Shown here: positions 33,966 through 45,723 of the stretch, in pieces
Numbering within the stretch: the first letter of the stretch is position 1
Layout of the letters: every line of letters begins with the position of its first letter
Source of the DNA: Zygnema cylindricum
Lineage: Eukaryota > Streptophyta > Zygnematophyceae > Zygnematales > Zygnemataceae
Assembly (NCBI GenBank): GCA_037447655.1
Contig: JBBHKE010000768.1
Span: 1 to 64,000, forward strand
Length of the DNA: 64,000 bases
Direction of reading: 5' to 3'
Program-made: the position numbers and the translations under genes
Notes under the pieces: generated by a model
Database searches by the model: none
What the model was told of the DNA's origin: nothing
What the model saw: only the letters and a program-made list of their open reading frames with translations

Positions 33966-34396
33966 CTAAACTCGGGACAATTGAACTCCAACCAAATGGG
34001 GAAGAGGCGATCCCCGCAGGATGGATTGGAGAGCCTCAGAGTCGTTCCAGATGTCTTTCCATCCGGCTCCTATGGGTGCCTGCCCCTCAACATCTACTCC
34101 AAAAGTGGACAATGCCCCCCCAGATGGAGGAAGCCAAATTAAGGCGGAGGATGCTCGAATAAGTCCCAAACTGATTTCGGGGTCTTTGTCATTCTGAGCC
34201 TCTGTGGAATCGAGTGTGGAAGGATCAGGGTTTCGGCTAAGTCCGTCGGCATGCCCATGGATTTCCCCTGCCCGGTGAACAATGCTGAAATCATATTCCT
34301 GCAGGATAAGCACCCATCTGGCGAGTTTGCCGGTCAACTTACTATTCTCCATGATCCATTTCAGGGGTTGGTGGTCGGTGATCAGTGTGAAACGGA
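33966..34396 (-). pseudogene. Gypsy RNase H, C-terminal half
   Basis: Resumes at IRFTLITDHQPLKWIMENSK just after the Copia gag frame and continues with LTGKLARWVLILQEYDFSIV and HRAGEIHGHADGLSRNPD, the last two being RNase H hallmarks. The frame is fused in-register with the preceding Copia gag codons. About a dozen residues are missing between the two RNase H halves. Confidence 0.88.
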
Positions 34397-35480
34397 TCTG
34401 TTTCGAAGGAATATCCTTCTCCTCTAGGTTCTCGTCAAAAAGAAGCTCCCCATCCTCGTCAGAGGACTCATCCTCTTCAGTCTCTACTTTCACTTGTGTA
34501 ACTACAAGTGCCTTCCTCTTCCCTCCGAAAAAACCCCCTTCGCGGTTCTCTTAGAGCCTCAGCTCCGACAGCTTGGTGTAATCTACTATGAAGTTTCCCA
34601 ACTTTTTGGAAAAATGAGAAAGACCCTTTAGAGGCCTTGGCCCTCCACTATGATATTTTTCCCCTTTGAATACCTATACGGCCTCTTCGAATCCTTCCCC
34701 CATCGGTCTGTTCTCGTAGCTAGAGCTTGAACGTTTCTTCCTCCTTTCCTTATCTCAATCGTGTTCCCCTAAGTTAGTATCATCCAGACCAATGTGTTCC
34801 ACTTCCAAAAATTGTCATCCATTTCTTGCACTCAGTTCACTATTTTCTTATACTAATAGGGCAATTTCATGATGAGCGTATTGACTTTCAACTTCATTTT
34901 GCCTGTCCCCCCGGCACTCTCCATCTCCATATACAAACAAGAGAGATCATTAAGGTAGTGTAACATTTTCCCTCCCTTGTAAGTATAGTTCCCTAACCTT
35001 TGTTAAACCAGCTGTAGTTTCTGAATGGTACCAGCTCTATAGATCTCCACTAAAGTCTCCCACAACTCCGTTGCTTTAAAAATTTGAAGGTGAGAGGTTT
35101 TTAAGGATTTGATGAGATGGCTCATAATGAAATGCCTGGCATTCATTTTTGTGTATTTCGGCATTTGAATATCGTTTTCCTCAGTCTTCACGGCCGTCGC
35201 TCCAAGTGCCGAGCCGATAGGAGAAAGAGGTGTCTCCTTCCCTTTCCCCTTTTCAGACACACTACTGTCTCCACAATCTGCCACCTCTGTTGGGGCAGAT
35301 GTTGCTCCAAAAAACTTCACTCTATCAAACCTTGGTGGAGTTCCCTAAAGTGGACGTTTCACTCGTCTGCTGACAACACCACAATATCGTTTTTCACACA
35401 AAACGCGTGTAATCATGGCTTCCCAATAAATGAACCCCAATCCGTTGACGATGGGCACCCTAAAGGGTGGGCCCATAACC
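34397..35480 (-). pseudogene. Copia gag fragment (element G) nested in Gypsy RNase H
   Basis: Minus-strand gag begins at the PBS GGTTATGGGCCCACC (about 35472 leftward, MGPPFRVPI-type start), contains NARHFIMSHLIKSLKTSHLQ and LWETLVEIYRAGTIQKLQ (35320-35003), and ends in the acidic SSDEDGELLFDENLEEKDIP tail shared with element C (ESEDEDDELLLDEELE). It then fuses directly to Gypsy RNase H at about 34397. Protease, integrase and RT are absent. Confidence 0.8.
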
Positions 35481-36130
35481 TACAACATTGTGTCCCCCAT
35501 TAGACTACAAAATTCAGGAAGCTTCTAGGCAATTTTTTACTAACCCACTTTCAAGTAGAACCACTGCTACCGAAGCAGGCAAATAGATTGTTTGACTACA
35601 CCCCTGAGCAGTCTGGTCTCCCCTGACTTCGCAGTGAAAAGAATCATAGAATACGCCCAACAAAGCGATAAGTTATAAAGTGGCAAAGATGCCTAAATAT
35701 ATACAAGCTCATTGGGAGAGAGGCGGCTACCTCCTCAATCTTCTAAGTCCTAAACCCCTCTCACAACCCCTATCTACTGATGTACAAACCAATCAGAGGA
35801 TTGTATAATACTGAAAGGTAATTTGGGCGGTGTACTTTTTGTACGGTCTGTGTACGACTCGGCCATTTAGTGGACGCCTGTCTTCTTCAGACTCGCCCTC
35901 ATGCTCTCCAAGATTTCCTGCTTTCCAATGTTTTTTTGCCACGTGGTGCTAGGTCATATCATGCTTGAAAACCTCCAAAGCGCCCATTCCGAGATCTTTG
36001 CGATGATGCGTGCCGTCGGATCCAAATTGAATTTCAATGCTAGCCGTTGAAAATAGTTGTCCGATAAATTTGTTTTGTGCAAGTTCACGGTCGCACTGTC
36101 ATCTAACTAGTTTGTATGTTCTAATTTGGT
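35481..36130 (-). repeat. LTR of Copia fragment G
   Basis: Minus-strand LTR related to E and C (TTTCCTGAATTTTGTAGTC, GAGCTTGTATATA, TCAGTAGATAGG blocks) and ending just before the gag PBS. Its upstream limit near 36130 is approximate. Confidence 0.62.
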
Positions 36131-36149
36131 TAATCGGATTACTGAACTT

Positions 36150-36916
36150 TTACATATTCAAATTGTAATCATACCCCATGTACTTTAACAAACTTCAACG
36201 ACAGACCGACTAAAGTTGACGGCTATGCGTTGCTCTGCCGTTCAGATTACGGGATACATAGATCCGGTACGGATGACAGTACGGATTACGAATCAATACC
36301 GCGCATTTGTTTCGGAAGTGAAATAAATACCGCGCATGTATTTATTACGGCTAAGATTAAATCTGAATTTAATCGGACGGCCGGAATTAGCGCCGAGATC
36401 GCGGAGGGAGATTTCGGCGGTTTGTGGCCATCGCCACATCGGATGACACGTGGCGAAATTCCGTTGGATTGTAGAATCTCCGGAGATTATGGCACCGAAT
36501 CCGGATTTGACATGTGTCGACATTTAGGCCATTTCGTACAATGTCCGTACTGAAAGTACACCGGCGGCTGTACTTTTGCGTACGGAACTCAATTCTGATT
36601 GGTTCCTTACATCAGTAGATAGAGTCTGTGAGAGAGATAGGACTTAGAAAAATTAGAAGATAGGACCCTCTCTCCCAGAGAGCTTCTGTACAAAAGGTCA
36701 ACTTTAACCCTCCATAACTTACTGCTCAGGGGAGCAAATTCAGAGATTCTTTTTGCTACTGACTCAGGGGAGTCTTGCCTTCACAGGAGTGGAGGTTGTC
36801 AGGGTTTTTGTCTGCCAGGGTGGCAGTTATTTTTGCTTAAACACAAAGGGGTCAGGATTATCCTAGAGGCTTCTTGGAAGCTGTCCACTCTGAGGACTTA
36901 TGGAGGTCTCAGAGTC
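36150..36916 (+). repeat. C-family LTR, truncated, opposite orientation
   Basis: Plus-strand sequence from TTACGGGATACATAGATCCGG (about 36242) to GGAGGTCTCAGAGT (36916) matches the C LTR (52520-53205). It directly abuts the Gypsy RNase H codons EFLAAVWV. With the minus-oriented G LTR it forms an inverted pair. Confidence 0.78.
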
Positions 36917-37280
36917 ACACCCACACAGCTGCTAAAAACTCCCCATGGTAACTGTTATAATTCCCCTCAGCTCGGTTGTTGCTCTGGCTAGCGTAAGCCA
37001 CCACATACGCGGCTCCGGCGTCGTCAACTTGAGCCAAAACCGCTCCCAATCCAAACCTGCTCCAATTAGTGTAAAGAAGGAAAGGTCTTTGGTGATCAAG
37101 CATCCGGAGCAGTGGGTGCTGCTTCAAGGCATCTTTCAAGCACTGGAAAGCGATCTGCTGTTCCTCGGTCCACAACCATTCTTGATCTTTCCGCAATAGT
37201 TTATTTAGGGGCTGGGCATGACTACTGAACCCAGGAATAAACCGGTGATAGTAGTTGGCCAGGCCGAGGAAGGTGCGCAA
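36915..37280 (-). pseudogene. Gypsy RT thumb and RNase H, N-terminal half
   Basis: An open frame with MRTFLGLANYYHRFIPGFSS, the LRKDQEWLWTEEQQIAFQCL connection region, then LLYTNWSRFGLGAVLAQ and NYNSYHGEFLAAVWV. The first RNase H catalytic Asp expected in LLYTD is Asn here. The frame stops where the nested LTR begins. Confidence 0.88.
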
Positions 37281-38082
37281 GACAGAAATGTCCTGCGAGG
37301 AGGAAGAGCGTCAAGGGCTGTAAGCTTAACCATATGGGGGCGTACTGTTCCGGGAGTCACTTGATGTTCGTGGTAAATGATTTTCTGCACCCTAAAAATA
37401 CCCTTGCCCGGGTGACATTTCAAGTCCGCTGCTTGAAGGGCCCGGAGAACGATCTGGATATGCTTCTGATGTTCTTCAAAGGTCTAAGAGAATATTATCA
37501 CATCGTCGATGTAGCACCGAGCATAATCGATTCCTCGGAGCGTTTCGTCCATGGCCCGTTGGAACTTGGCTGGTGCATTCTTCATTCCGAAAGGCATATA
37601 AATCCACTCATAAAGTCTGGATCCGACCTAGAATGTCGTTCTCTCCTGGTGTTTTGGTTCCATGGCAATCTGGTGGAATCCAGTCTTCATATCTAGTGTG
37701 GAGAAAATGGTGGCTCCGCCAAGAGAGGCAAAAATCTCCTCCGTGGCTGGCATTAGATAACGTTCAGGAATGGTGGCCGTGATCAACATGCGGTAATCCA
37801 CACACATTCGAAAATCTACTGTTTTCCCAGAGGAATCCTTCTTAGGAGGGAGGACTGTGGGGGAAGCAAACCCATAGAGTCCTGTGCTTTCCTGAACAAA
37901 CCCGGCGTCTACCAAAGTTTGGACCTTTGCGGTGATAAACTTCTTCTCCTTGAAGTTGAGAGGATACTGTTTCTGCCAAACAGTTGCAGTTTCGTCGATC
38001 AAGTCAATACGAAAGGGTGTTCCTTTGTATCTTTCGACATCTGTTTCTAACCAAGAGAAAACCTGATTGTTCTTGGCCAAGA
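37281..38082 (-). pseudogene. Gypsy reverse transcriptase
   Basis: Frame 38080-37628 contains VDAGFVQESTGLYGFASPTV, VLPPKKDSSGKTVDFRMCVDYR, and FSTLDMKTGFHQIAMEP, the conserved fingers and palm blocks of Ty3/Gypsy RT. After a frameshift the palm continues (YMPFGMKNAPAKFQRAMDE) to the catalytic YIDD at 37513-37502, followed by VIIFS and EHQKHIQIVLRALQ. RT lies in exactly the same frame as the upstream methyltransferase. Frameshifts and a stop near 37460 inactivate it. Confidence 0.92.
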
Positions 38083-38455
38083 GTTCCGTTAGCTGTTCTT
38101 TCTGCTGAGGGTCCAGCTCCTCCCCTAGAGTCTAGTCCATCTTTCTCGGCTCAATTGCGGCCCAGGCTTCCAATGGTCTCCCCTAGAGGTTGATGTCGAA
38201 TTCTAGCCCACCTTTTGGATCGGCCTCTACTTCTCCGGATAATACTTTACTGCTGACAACGTCCGCTAAGCAGTCCCTTTCTGAGCAACCGTTCCCCCCC
38301 ACTGAAGGAACCATTGGGTGTAGAATTTTTCTCTTCTGTCTCCCCCCCTCAAGTTGCAAAGTGGCTTGCATGGACAACAATTTTGGAGCTTGAAGGTAAC
38401 CTTTGCGGGAATCTGGAGAATAGAGAGTGGAATATGCAAGAGCGTGTTTGGTAAT

Positions 38456-39429
38456 CTATGTAATGGCATTCAAATCCATGCTCTGTCCGATTAAGCTCCA
38501 CCTTTGTAGGTCGGAAATACCTGGTGCGGCTGTGGTTCCCAGATGGAATCCCATGGCTTGTTCTCGTTCCGAAATTGTTGGTGTCGTCCAAATTCCTGCC
38601 TTGCTGTCAAAAATCATTCCTGCTACTCCTTTTCTGTAGGCGTGGCTGTGAGGAAAAGAGACCAACGTGGGGAGGGCTCGCCGAGGAGATCCGGGTGCGT
38701 TGCATTGGAAGAAAGGAGGATGATCCGGTTTGGTTACAGGTGTGGCTATTCTTTGTTCCCCAAGGATTTGCTGTACTGAAATCTGAGGTCCGGGGGTCTG
38801 TGTCTCCAACAGTTGCCGGAGGACTGGAAGCAGAATCATATTGGTCCAATATGCCCGAAGTCTGTGTGCTCGAGATCCCATTTGAGCAGCGTCAAAAATT
38901 AAAGGACCTCCTAAAGTCGTGGTTACTTGTTTCCAGCTGTCTGCAACCTGTTTTCGTTTATCATCCCCCGCGTGGACGTTCTCGAGAATATACCCCAGTG
39001 GTGTTTCTTGGACCTGCTAAATCCACGAGATTAATGTAATCATTTGGTAGAAGGAGCCACTTCTGCGGTCTTGATGCCGTTTTCTTTGTCTTGCGAGGGA
39101 GTATCCCTGACAAGGCCATCCCGCAACAACCAGATCAATTCTACCCAGATTTGCTAAACGGGGTGCCATAATACTATCTACGTTCTGGGGAAGACTCCGG
39201 TGAGCTTTGGAAATGGAAAACACTGGAAGCTGCTGAGGATATAGGCGGTGCAGTTGATGAAGGCGATGTTGGCTGACAGCTCGTGCTTCCGGTGAATTCT
39301 CCACTGCTGTATAGGACTCCACCCGATATCTTGCTTTCAAAACTGCTTCCACATCGCAACTGATTCCTGAAAATAAAGATAAAATCCGAAGTCCGGTGTC
39401 TGGCACTTCAATGACACCACTTGTCTATT
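38456..39429 (-). pseudogene. C5-cytosine DNA methyltransferase domain within Gypsy Pol
   Basis: Reads as a compact C5 methyltransferase of about 320 residues. Motif I is LRILSLFSGIS (SAM binding). Motif IV is VVAGWPCQGYS, with the catalytic Cys codon at 39112-39110. Motif VI is YILENV. A motif VIII-like GSRAHRLRAYW follows, and motif IX/X is TISEREQAMGFHLG...RWSLIGQS. The ERxxxMGF and LxGxS spacing resembles DNMT3/DRM-type enzymes. One amber stop at 39019-39017 and another at 38458-38456 interrupt an otherwise continuous frame. That frame runs through a linker (38455-38183) into RT, so the domain is part of Pol between protease and RT. The enzyme would methylate cytosine in DNA. Catalytic residues are intact; only the stops disable it. 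It is too short for host DNMT1/CMT accessory domains. Confidence 0.9.
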
Positions 39430-39609
39430 GAAGTCCTCGTTACCAGTCTAAGTTAAGAAAACATCTAACCGGGTCCTAGAATCTGTTTTCGGTAATAATA
39501 ACAAGGCCGAGAATGCCTGATCTACTCCCCGCCAATATTTTGCTACCTGCAATAATCTATTTGTGTATTCCCCTTCCCACCGCTTGGAAATCAAGAATTG
39601 CTAGATGTC

Positions 39610-40188
39610 CTATGTGATATCTGTAGAACTATCAAACATTTCGGCCGGAGAGGATGTAGAATACACTAGGTAACAACCAGAAACATGAACATTTGTTTTC
39701 CCCCGGTTCCATAAATCCAAAGGAACTACCACTTTGGTTCCTTCGGGATTTCCAGGGTCTTGTACGGTGCATTGTTCCTTCCAAACACCTAAACTAATAT
39801 TCATCCGGGTCCATGTAGCCATTCCCAACAAGATTTCAAACTGATTCCCTTCTACCACTAAGAAAGGAAGCGCAATTTTCACCTTCTGTCTTACATCATC
39901 GGAGAATTCAATGTCCATGGCTTTGATGATCCCATGGACTGGCTAGCTGCCGCTGCTTACCGTGCTTAAGTAGATGTTACTTCGGCATATTTGAGGTCTG
40001 AGTTCCTCCGGCATTTTCTGCAATTTTGAAGTGGTGATAAGGTTTGGAAGTACTCCGGTGTCTACCACAGCGTCTTGGTACCCGTTGTACCCATTAAGTT
40101 TGAATTTGCCCGTCCTGTTCAGAATGAGGGTTACGAACAAGGTTTTGTAGTCCCTATCAACTAGAGGGGTTTTAGGCTCTGTGGACAA
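39610..40188 (-). pseudogene. Gypsy aspartic protease
   Basis: Two collinear segments of one frame separated by a stop at 39943. The active-site motif AVVDTGVLPNLIT (Asp codon near 40062-40060) is followed by the C-terminal FLVVEGNQFEILLGMATWTR, equivalent to the ILGMDWL block of retropepsins. It would cleave the Gag-Pol polyprotein. The downstream methyltransferase is in another frame, so at least one frameshift lies between 39610 and 39430. Confidence 0.82.
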
Positions 40189-40189
40189 A

Positions 40190-43100
40190 TATACCGCCGT
40201 GGGTTGTGTCGCCCGGTCGACTTTGTCTTCTCCAGAATAAATTTCTTCTTCAAGGCTTGAATGAGGATATCTTCGGGCAGATTATTAGAGGAAGCGAGGG
40301 TCTTCACATCAGTCAATGCATATGGCATAAAGTGCCTAACTAGCATGACAACAAGCTTGGAGGAAGGGAGTAGGGCTCTTGGGGATGAAGCCAACGAATC
40401 TGGTTCCCGATCCTGTTCATTTCCCTCCTTGTCATCACTTTCAAAATCGGAATCGGGCATTGGTGGAGTTTTGGGTGCCTCCTCGTCCGGACGTTCGGCC
40501 ATGAACCGCTCAAACCAATCGTGAGTGCTATGTTTGTCCTCTTCAAGTGATTTCTTCTCTCACAGTAGTTTCTCGCTCTTGTAATTTTCCAAACCGGGAG
40601 GCAGTTTCTGCTTAGGAGGAAGAGGAGGAGGTTGAGTGGGCTTGATCCCAAGACCTGTGTCATTGTTTAGCACTATTCCCCGGGGCATGAAAGATAAACG
40701 CCCGGTGGCCTTCCGGTTGTGGTCTTTTTGGCTTGTTTTCTGCCTGTCTCTCCTCTGATTAGAAGTTGAGGAGTGGAGTTGTCTACGTCCATCTCTTGCT
40801 GCCACATTCCAGGCTCCGTGAAGAAAATTGCTTGCATGGTGGGCATTTGGGGGTTCCAAATCCCAACCCATCAAATCATCGTCGTTAGCACCCGCTGTGC
40901 TTTCAAGCTCAAGCTCCGCTAGCTTCTGTAGTAATTCCTATTTTTGTTGTTGGAGTTGTTGCGTTGCTATAAGAGGAGCAGGCCAGGATGACGATTCCAA
41001 ACAAAGTGCCGCTAATTTTGAAGCCATGGCAGCCATCTGTTGACTTTGCTGTTGGATTTTGATCTCCGGTGTGAGTCTCGCGGGAGCACCCGTTGCTCGT
41101 TTCTGAGTTTTTGGTGTAGGCAACACTGGGCGCCCCCAAGGGCAAAAGAGTTGTAGGGGAAGAGGGTTAACGAAAGTCTCTCCTTCGCCGTGAACAGTGC
41201 GAATTGCATCATTTCTTTCGGAATCCCGTTCTTCCGGAAACATTCCCCCTCCTTGTGCCCCATAAAACCACAGGCCTCACACTCTTGACCCTCGGTGGTA
41301 TACTTGCTTTGAATCTCGTTGGAGATCTGAGCATCTTCAAACTTTGGCAGTTTGATTTGCCGCAGTTGAGACTGGGACATTATCGAAGTTTCGCTTCGGG
41401 GAGTGGGGCGGTAATTATCCTTTGTGACTAGTGTTCTTTCCTCCCCCTCAGCTCCTTTGAGCCTTTCTTGCTGCTGCTTCTGGCTCCTTTCAGAATGCTC
41501 TACTTCTCATTCCTTCAGCCGGAGGGCTAGCTCCGATTTGAGTTTCCTGCTATAGCGTTTCAATCCATGTCCTGGTTGTTGGCAATTTAGGCAATTGTAC
41601 ATAATTACCCTTTCGTCTGCCCCCATTGCGGGTTCGGGTCCGTTGTCCGTAACTTGCTTTCCTTTAAGATTCCACAAAGCTTGAAGTTCCGCATGTTCTT
41701 CCCCACTTAAGGAAGTTTCCCTGGCGAATCGTGCAAAATTCGCTCTTGCCTTGCCGGTCACGGCCTTTTCCCTCGCCTCACTGTGAATGAAGTGGTGCAT
41801 AACTTCATGGCCACTAGTGAGATTTCTTTGGTAGAGGAATTTATGTCCTGGATTGCTTGTCCTGTAATCCTCTTATCCAAGGCAGTCTGCCTTGTCGTTC
41901 CAAAGGAACTACAAACAACAATGAAATACTTTGTGGCTATTGCAGGAAGATTAATGGTCGACAACTTAGTTTTCTTGCACAGTCTCGATAGACGGTTCAA
42001 GAGAGTTTAGGGTCTTGTTCTTCAAGCATCGCAATTCCGTGAATTCCTTGATGGGCGATTTGTTCCTCTCGGTGTAGAGGAGTCGCTAGATATTCAGAAG
42101 GGTGGTGTAAGGGGTGGGATAGGCCACCATGCTTGTCGCTGCCCGATCTGCTTGAATAGCTTGCAGCCGGTTAACATAGGCCTTTCCTTGGGCCTGCAAC
42201 ATCATATCATCGGTGAATGTGGCTATCAAAAGGGTGGTCGCGGCTGCAGCCAAGTCAACCTCCGATTGTAAGACGGCCGCATCAAGAGCTAGATCAGATA
42301 TTTTGATGCTAGGAGCCATCAAAAGAGGTTGACGCTCCTTATAGTGTGCTAATGCCCCTCGAAAGAGGTAGTTGACCATCATAGGAAAGAGGGTGGTCTC
42401 GAAGTCATCCGGCATTGCTCCTCCCCTGTACTTGTTTTTTTCTGATTGGGTGAACGATATCCATAACAGTTCGAAATCTGAGAATGCGATCCCTGAGATG
42501 TCCCTTGTAACTATACGAATGTCCCCAATTTCTTTCTCTTCTTCCGTTGATTGGGTGAACTGAGAAAAGGAAAGGCCGATGGGACTGACGAACTGTGCCG
42601 GCGAAGTAACTCCTTTGTCCTCTTCCTCGAGATTGGAACCGCCTTCTCCTCCGGTAGGAGGTGATGCTCCGTGAGGTGTGGATACTCCTCCCGCAGAGGA
42701 AGTACCAGCGCCTGAAAGGATGGTAGGAGGAAAGGAAATCCTCACGGGGAGAACTCCAGGCCCCCTGGGTGAAGAGGGTATCTACGGTTGAAGACCTGTT
42801 TGGCCTGGTGTAGTAGAAGGAAGGGCCCATTCCCCTTCTTCCACTCCTTGATATCCCCGAGAATACCTCTCGTCCTTAAGAACTGTCTCCTCTAATGGAA
42901 TGTGGATCCGAGGTCTGTTCAAAGGAGGATTTCAGGAGAGGGATGGAGAAGGAGACGACGAAGGCCAGTTCTGAGGAGAAGGAGTTCATCTTTGGAAAAG
43001 GGTCTGTTTTTGAGACCGTCTTTGGGAGGTTTTAGGAGGAGGAGTTCCGCACCTAGAGGATGGGGAACGACGGTGAGGAGGAGAGAAGACGTCGGACTTG

Positions 43101-44760
43101 TAGGGTAAACTCAGCGGACCTGGTGACCCACGGTCTGCTCCAATAAGGGAAACGGTAGGTGAGGGAGAATAGATGGGAACGTCTCAAGGCTTGGCTGCAG
43201 GATCTTGGGAGTGAGAGGTAGGAGGATGAGGAGGAGAAGGAGGAGGACCAAGGGACAGTCTGGGTGGAGGCGAAGGAGGTGTGGGCGGTCTCAAGGGGAT
43301 GTGAATTCTTTCATCTAGTCGTAACTGCACTATGGCCTCAACAGCTGAAGAAACCTCCACCGAAATAAAAGTAGGCTCTTCCCGTGGAGCCGCGGGGAGT
43401 TCAGATGGTGAATCTGCACCCAAACCCCCAATATTAGGTCTTATGTTTGCCCTCTCTTCCCGCTGAAGAGGAGGTTCCTGACTTGTCTCTGAGGAAGGAG
43501 CTTGGGGTTTAGCTTCGGACGGAGGTTCGGTTACTGGTGTTGGAGGGATCCGCCCATTGTGGATCCCACTTGACCTCCGCCGAGCTTCCTGGATGAGGTT
43601 CACTTCCTGCTCCCACAACTTTCCCCTTTCTTCCTCCAAAGCCTCCCAATCTATCGTGAAGGGTCTAGCCCCCGCCGTAGCTTGGCCCTGAGATTTCAAA
43701 ATTTCAACTAGTTCCTTAGCCCTTTCCACTACTCTGGTCAGATCAACTATCCAAACTCCTAGAATTTCTAGATCATTAGTTCAGGTCCTCCATCGCCCCT
43801 CAGATAAATCTTTTTGACTAGTACCTGGAGCCCAAAACTCTCCAATAGGGCGACTTTGAGGCACGGTTGGAGAGGTTGTCTCAATGGGGGTTGAAACGGG
43901 TGTGGGGTAAATTTCTTCCTTGGGAAGAGGGGCAAATCTCCCCTTGCTGTCCCTATGGTCAAACTTCTTCCCTCTAGAAGACTCTCGCACCTCCCTCTCT
44001 CTACCTCCTTCTACTTTACGAGACCGAGAAGTAGTGCGCCCTTAGGAAGGCCTGTTGGCTGCAGTGTCTTGAGAGGAAGATAGAGGAGGGCGAGAGTAGG
44101 AAACCCTCCGGGACCGGTCCGCCACCGAAGGAGAAGAGCTTCTTTTAGAGGAACTGCTCAAGATCTCCACCACTCCCCCCACAAGTCTTACCGGCCTGGC
44201 CCAATCTGCCCGAGCTACTCTCTGCACTAACTCCTTTTTAACCTTCAACTAATGGAGATCGTGAAGAGAAAGAAGTTCCTTGCGACCAGGGCGGCTGGGA
44301 TCCGCCAGAACCGCAGGGTCAATCTGAATTTCGGCCCTGGGAATTTTCGACCTGGTGTGAAGCCCGACCTCGAAAGAGGGCCCAAAGGGGGCTCCCGCTG
44401 AGCTTGTCTCTTTGGTCGAGCTCGGGGCGACACTTCATTTCTTTCCTGAGCTTGTGCCCTTGACTCACTTTTTTCCTCGGCAAAGGCCTTGGCGGCCTCT
44501 GTAAAGGAAGGGAAATGCTCGAAGTGAGGCTAGGAGGGGGTGGAGACAAAGGTTGTGGTTCCGGCTGTTTTGGAGGAGTCTCAACTCTAAGAGGCTCAGT
44601 TATCATTCCCTTGAGAAACTGCTCTATATTTAAAGCTGAGGTGAAAGGAACTGCTTCTTCAGAAACCTATGACTCGTCCTCTTGTGCCACCGCTTCTTGA
44701 TTCCCCGTCTTTTTGGACTGGCCCCGGAGAGATTCTTACCCCCAGCTTCTCCTCCCCCCA
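40190..44760 (-). pseudogene. Gypsy gag region, long and proline-rich
   Basis: A series of broken minus-strand frames. From 5': proline-rich, basic segments (44606-43184) with repeated SPPxSP motifs; a capsid-like segment (42745-42086) with SFSQFTQSTEEEKEIGDIRI and a helical tail; a CCHC-like knuckle NCLNCQQPGHGLKRY whose last Cys is Tyr (41507-41800); and a second knuckle CEACGFMGHKEGEC (41012-41380). An acidic segment (40502-40161) leads to protease. About 4.5 kb is unusually long for gag, and no additional known domain was recognised in it. Confidence 0.68.
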
Positions 44761-44887
44761 TGATTACAAAGGTATCAAAAGAAGAGGAAATGAATATAGT
44801 TAAAACTCATTTCCACCAAGAGAGCTTCTAAAGCCAAAAGCTCCTATTCCCTCTAATCTGAGCGGACAAGGTGGCTTTTCAGTACTG

Positions 44888-45723
44888 TACTTATCCACGG
44901 GAAGTCTATCGCATTTGTTCCCTCAAAACCCACTGTTTGGATTATGAGGAAGTTGCAATTTTACTCCGGGAAGCTCACGCCGAAGCAAAAGAAACTACGA
45001 GCGAATACACAAATGCACTACCACGTTGACATATAAAAATAAATAGGAATGGCTGTTTCACATTTAACAATATCACCTTGACCACAGAAATAAAACATAA
45101 AATGTAAGGTATAAAAGATGGCGAAGCAAGCTTAACATACCCCGACAATTTACGATGACAAAGAGAAAAAGGCAAACTCTCCCCCTCGATGGTAGTGTAA
45201 ATAGGTATGGAACTCCCTCAAGCTTCGGTGTTTGCAGCTCGGAACCGACCAGAATCTTCTCAATTTCAAGTAGCGAAAAATCAAAAAATCACCCAAAGGG
45301 CCAATAGTGCCAACTACCAGCCCGAACTTTGATTCCCACAATAGATAGATCCGCAACAAAGATGGCAATAGAGTCAGACAAAACAGAGATTCTTCCAAAA
45401 GAAAGTTGTTGGATTTTTTGCGGGTTTTCACAAGAGACAATACTGAATAGCAACCTGTCTCCTTTGACCCCAAATGCCTTATACACCAAAGTTTGTCAAT
45501 TGCAGGTCCAAAAGTCAAAGCAACGCTACTAACCAATGAATGGCAAGCAAGTGTAATGGAACTGACACAAGATAAATTGATCCGTCCTACACTCGGGGCC
45601 AAAAGCTTTGCTTCGGACTGCGGCTAGATCCGCGGCCGGAAGTTATTATTTGATCCACTATTATAAAACAAAGTCCTGAAAAGGACACTGACTTGCTAGA
45701 CTTTGACCTGATGTAATTAATAA
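44888..45723 (-). repeat. 5' LTR of the Gypsy element, truncated
   Basis: Closely matches 29147-29993, ending ...GTGGATAAGTA on the minus strand before the leader of gag. Its first ~630 bases are missing; the break at 45723 joins directly to a Copia LTR. Confidence 0.8.

Larger units (their letters stand above)
29147..45723 (-). mobile_element. Ty3/Gypsy retrotransposon encoding a DNA methyltransferase and PHD finger
   Basis: A minus-strand element bounded by LTR sequence at 44888-45723 (5', truncated) and 29147-30612 (3'). Internal order from 5': proline-rich gag with zinc knuckles, protease, C5-cytosine methyltransferase, reverse transcriptase, RNase H, integrase, integrase C-terminus plus PHD-type finger, polypurine tract. 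It is interrupted by Copia pieces at 34397-36916 and F-LTR sequence at 31339-33156. About 110 bp of integrase are present on both sides of the latter, so the 3' end may derive from a second Gypsy copy joined by recombination. Multiple stops and frameshifts mean it is not autonomous now. Confidence 0.85.

Noticed and set aside
38524-39039. 171-codon plus-strand open frame
   Set aside because: Antisense shadow of the methyltransferase domain.
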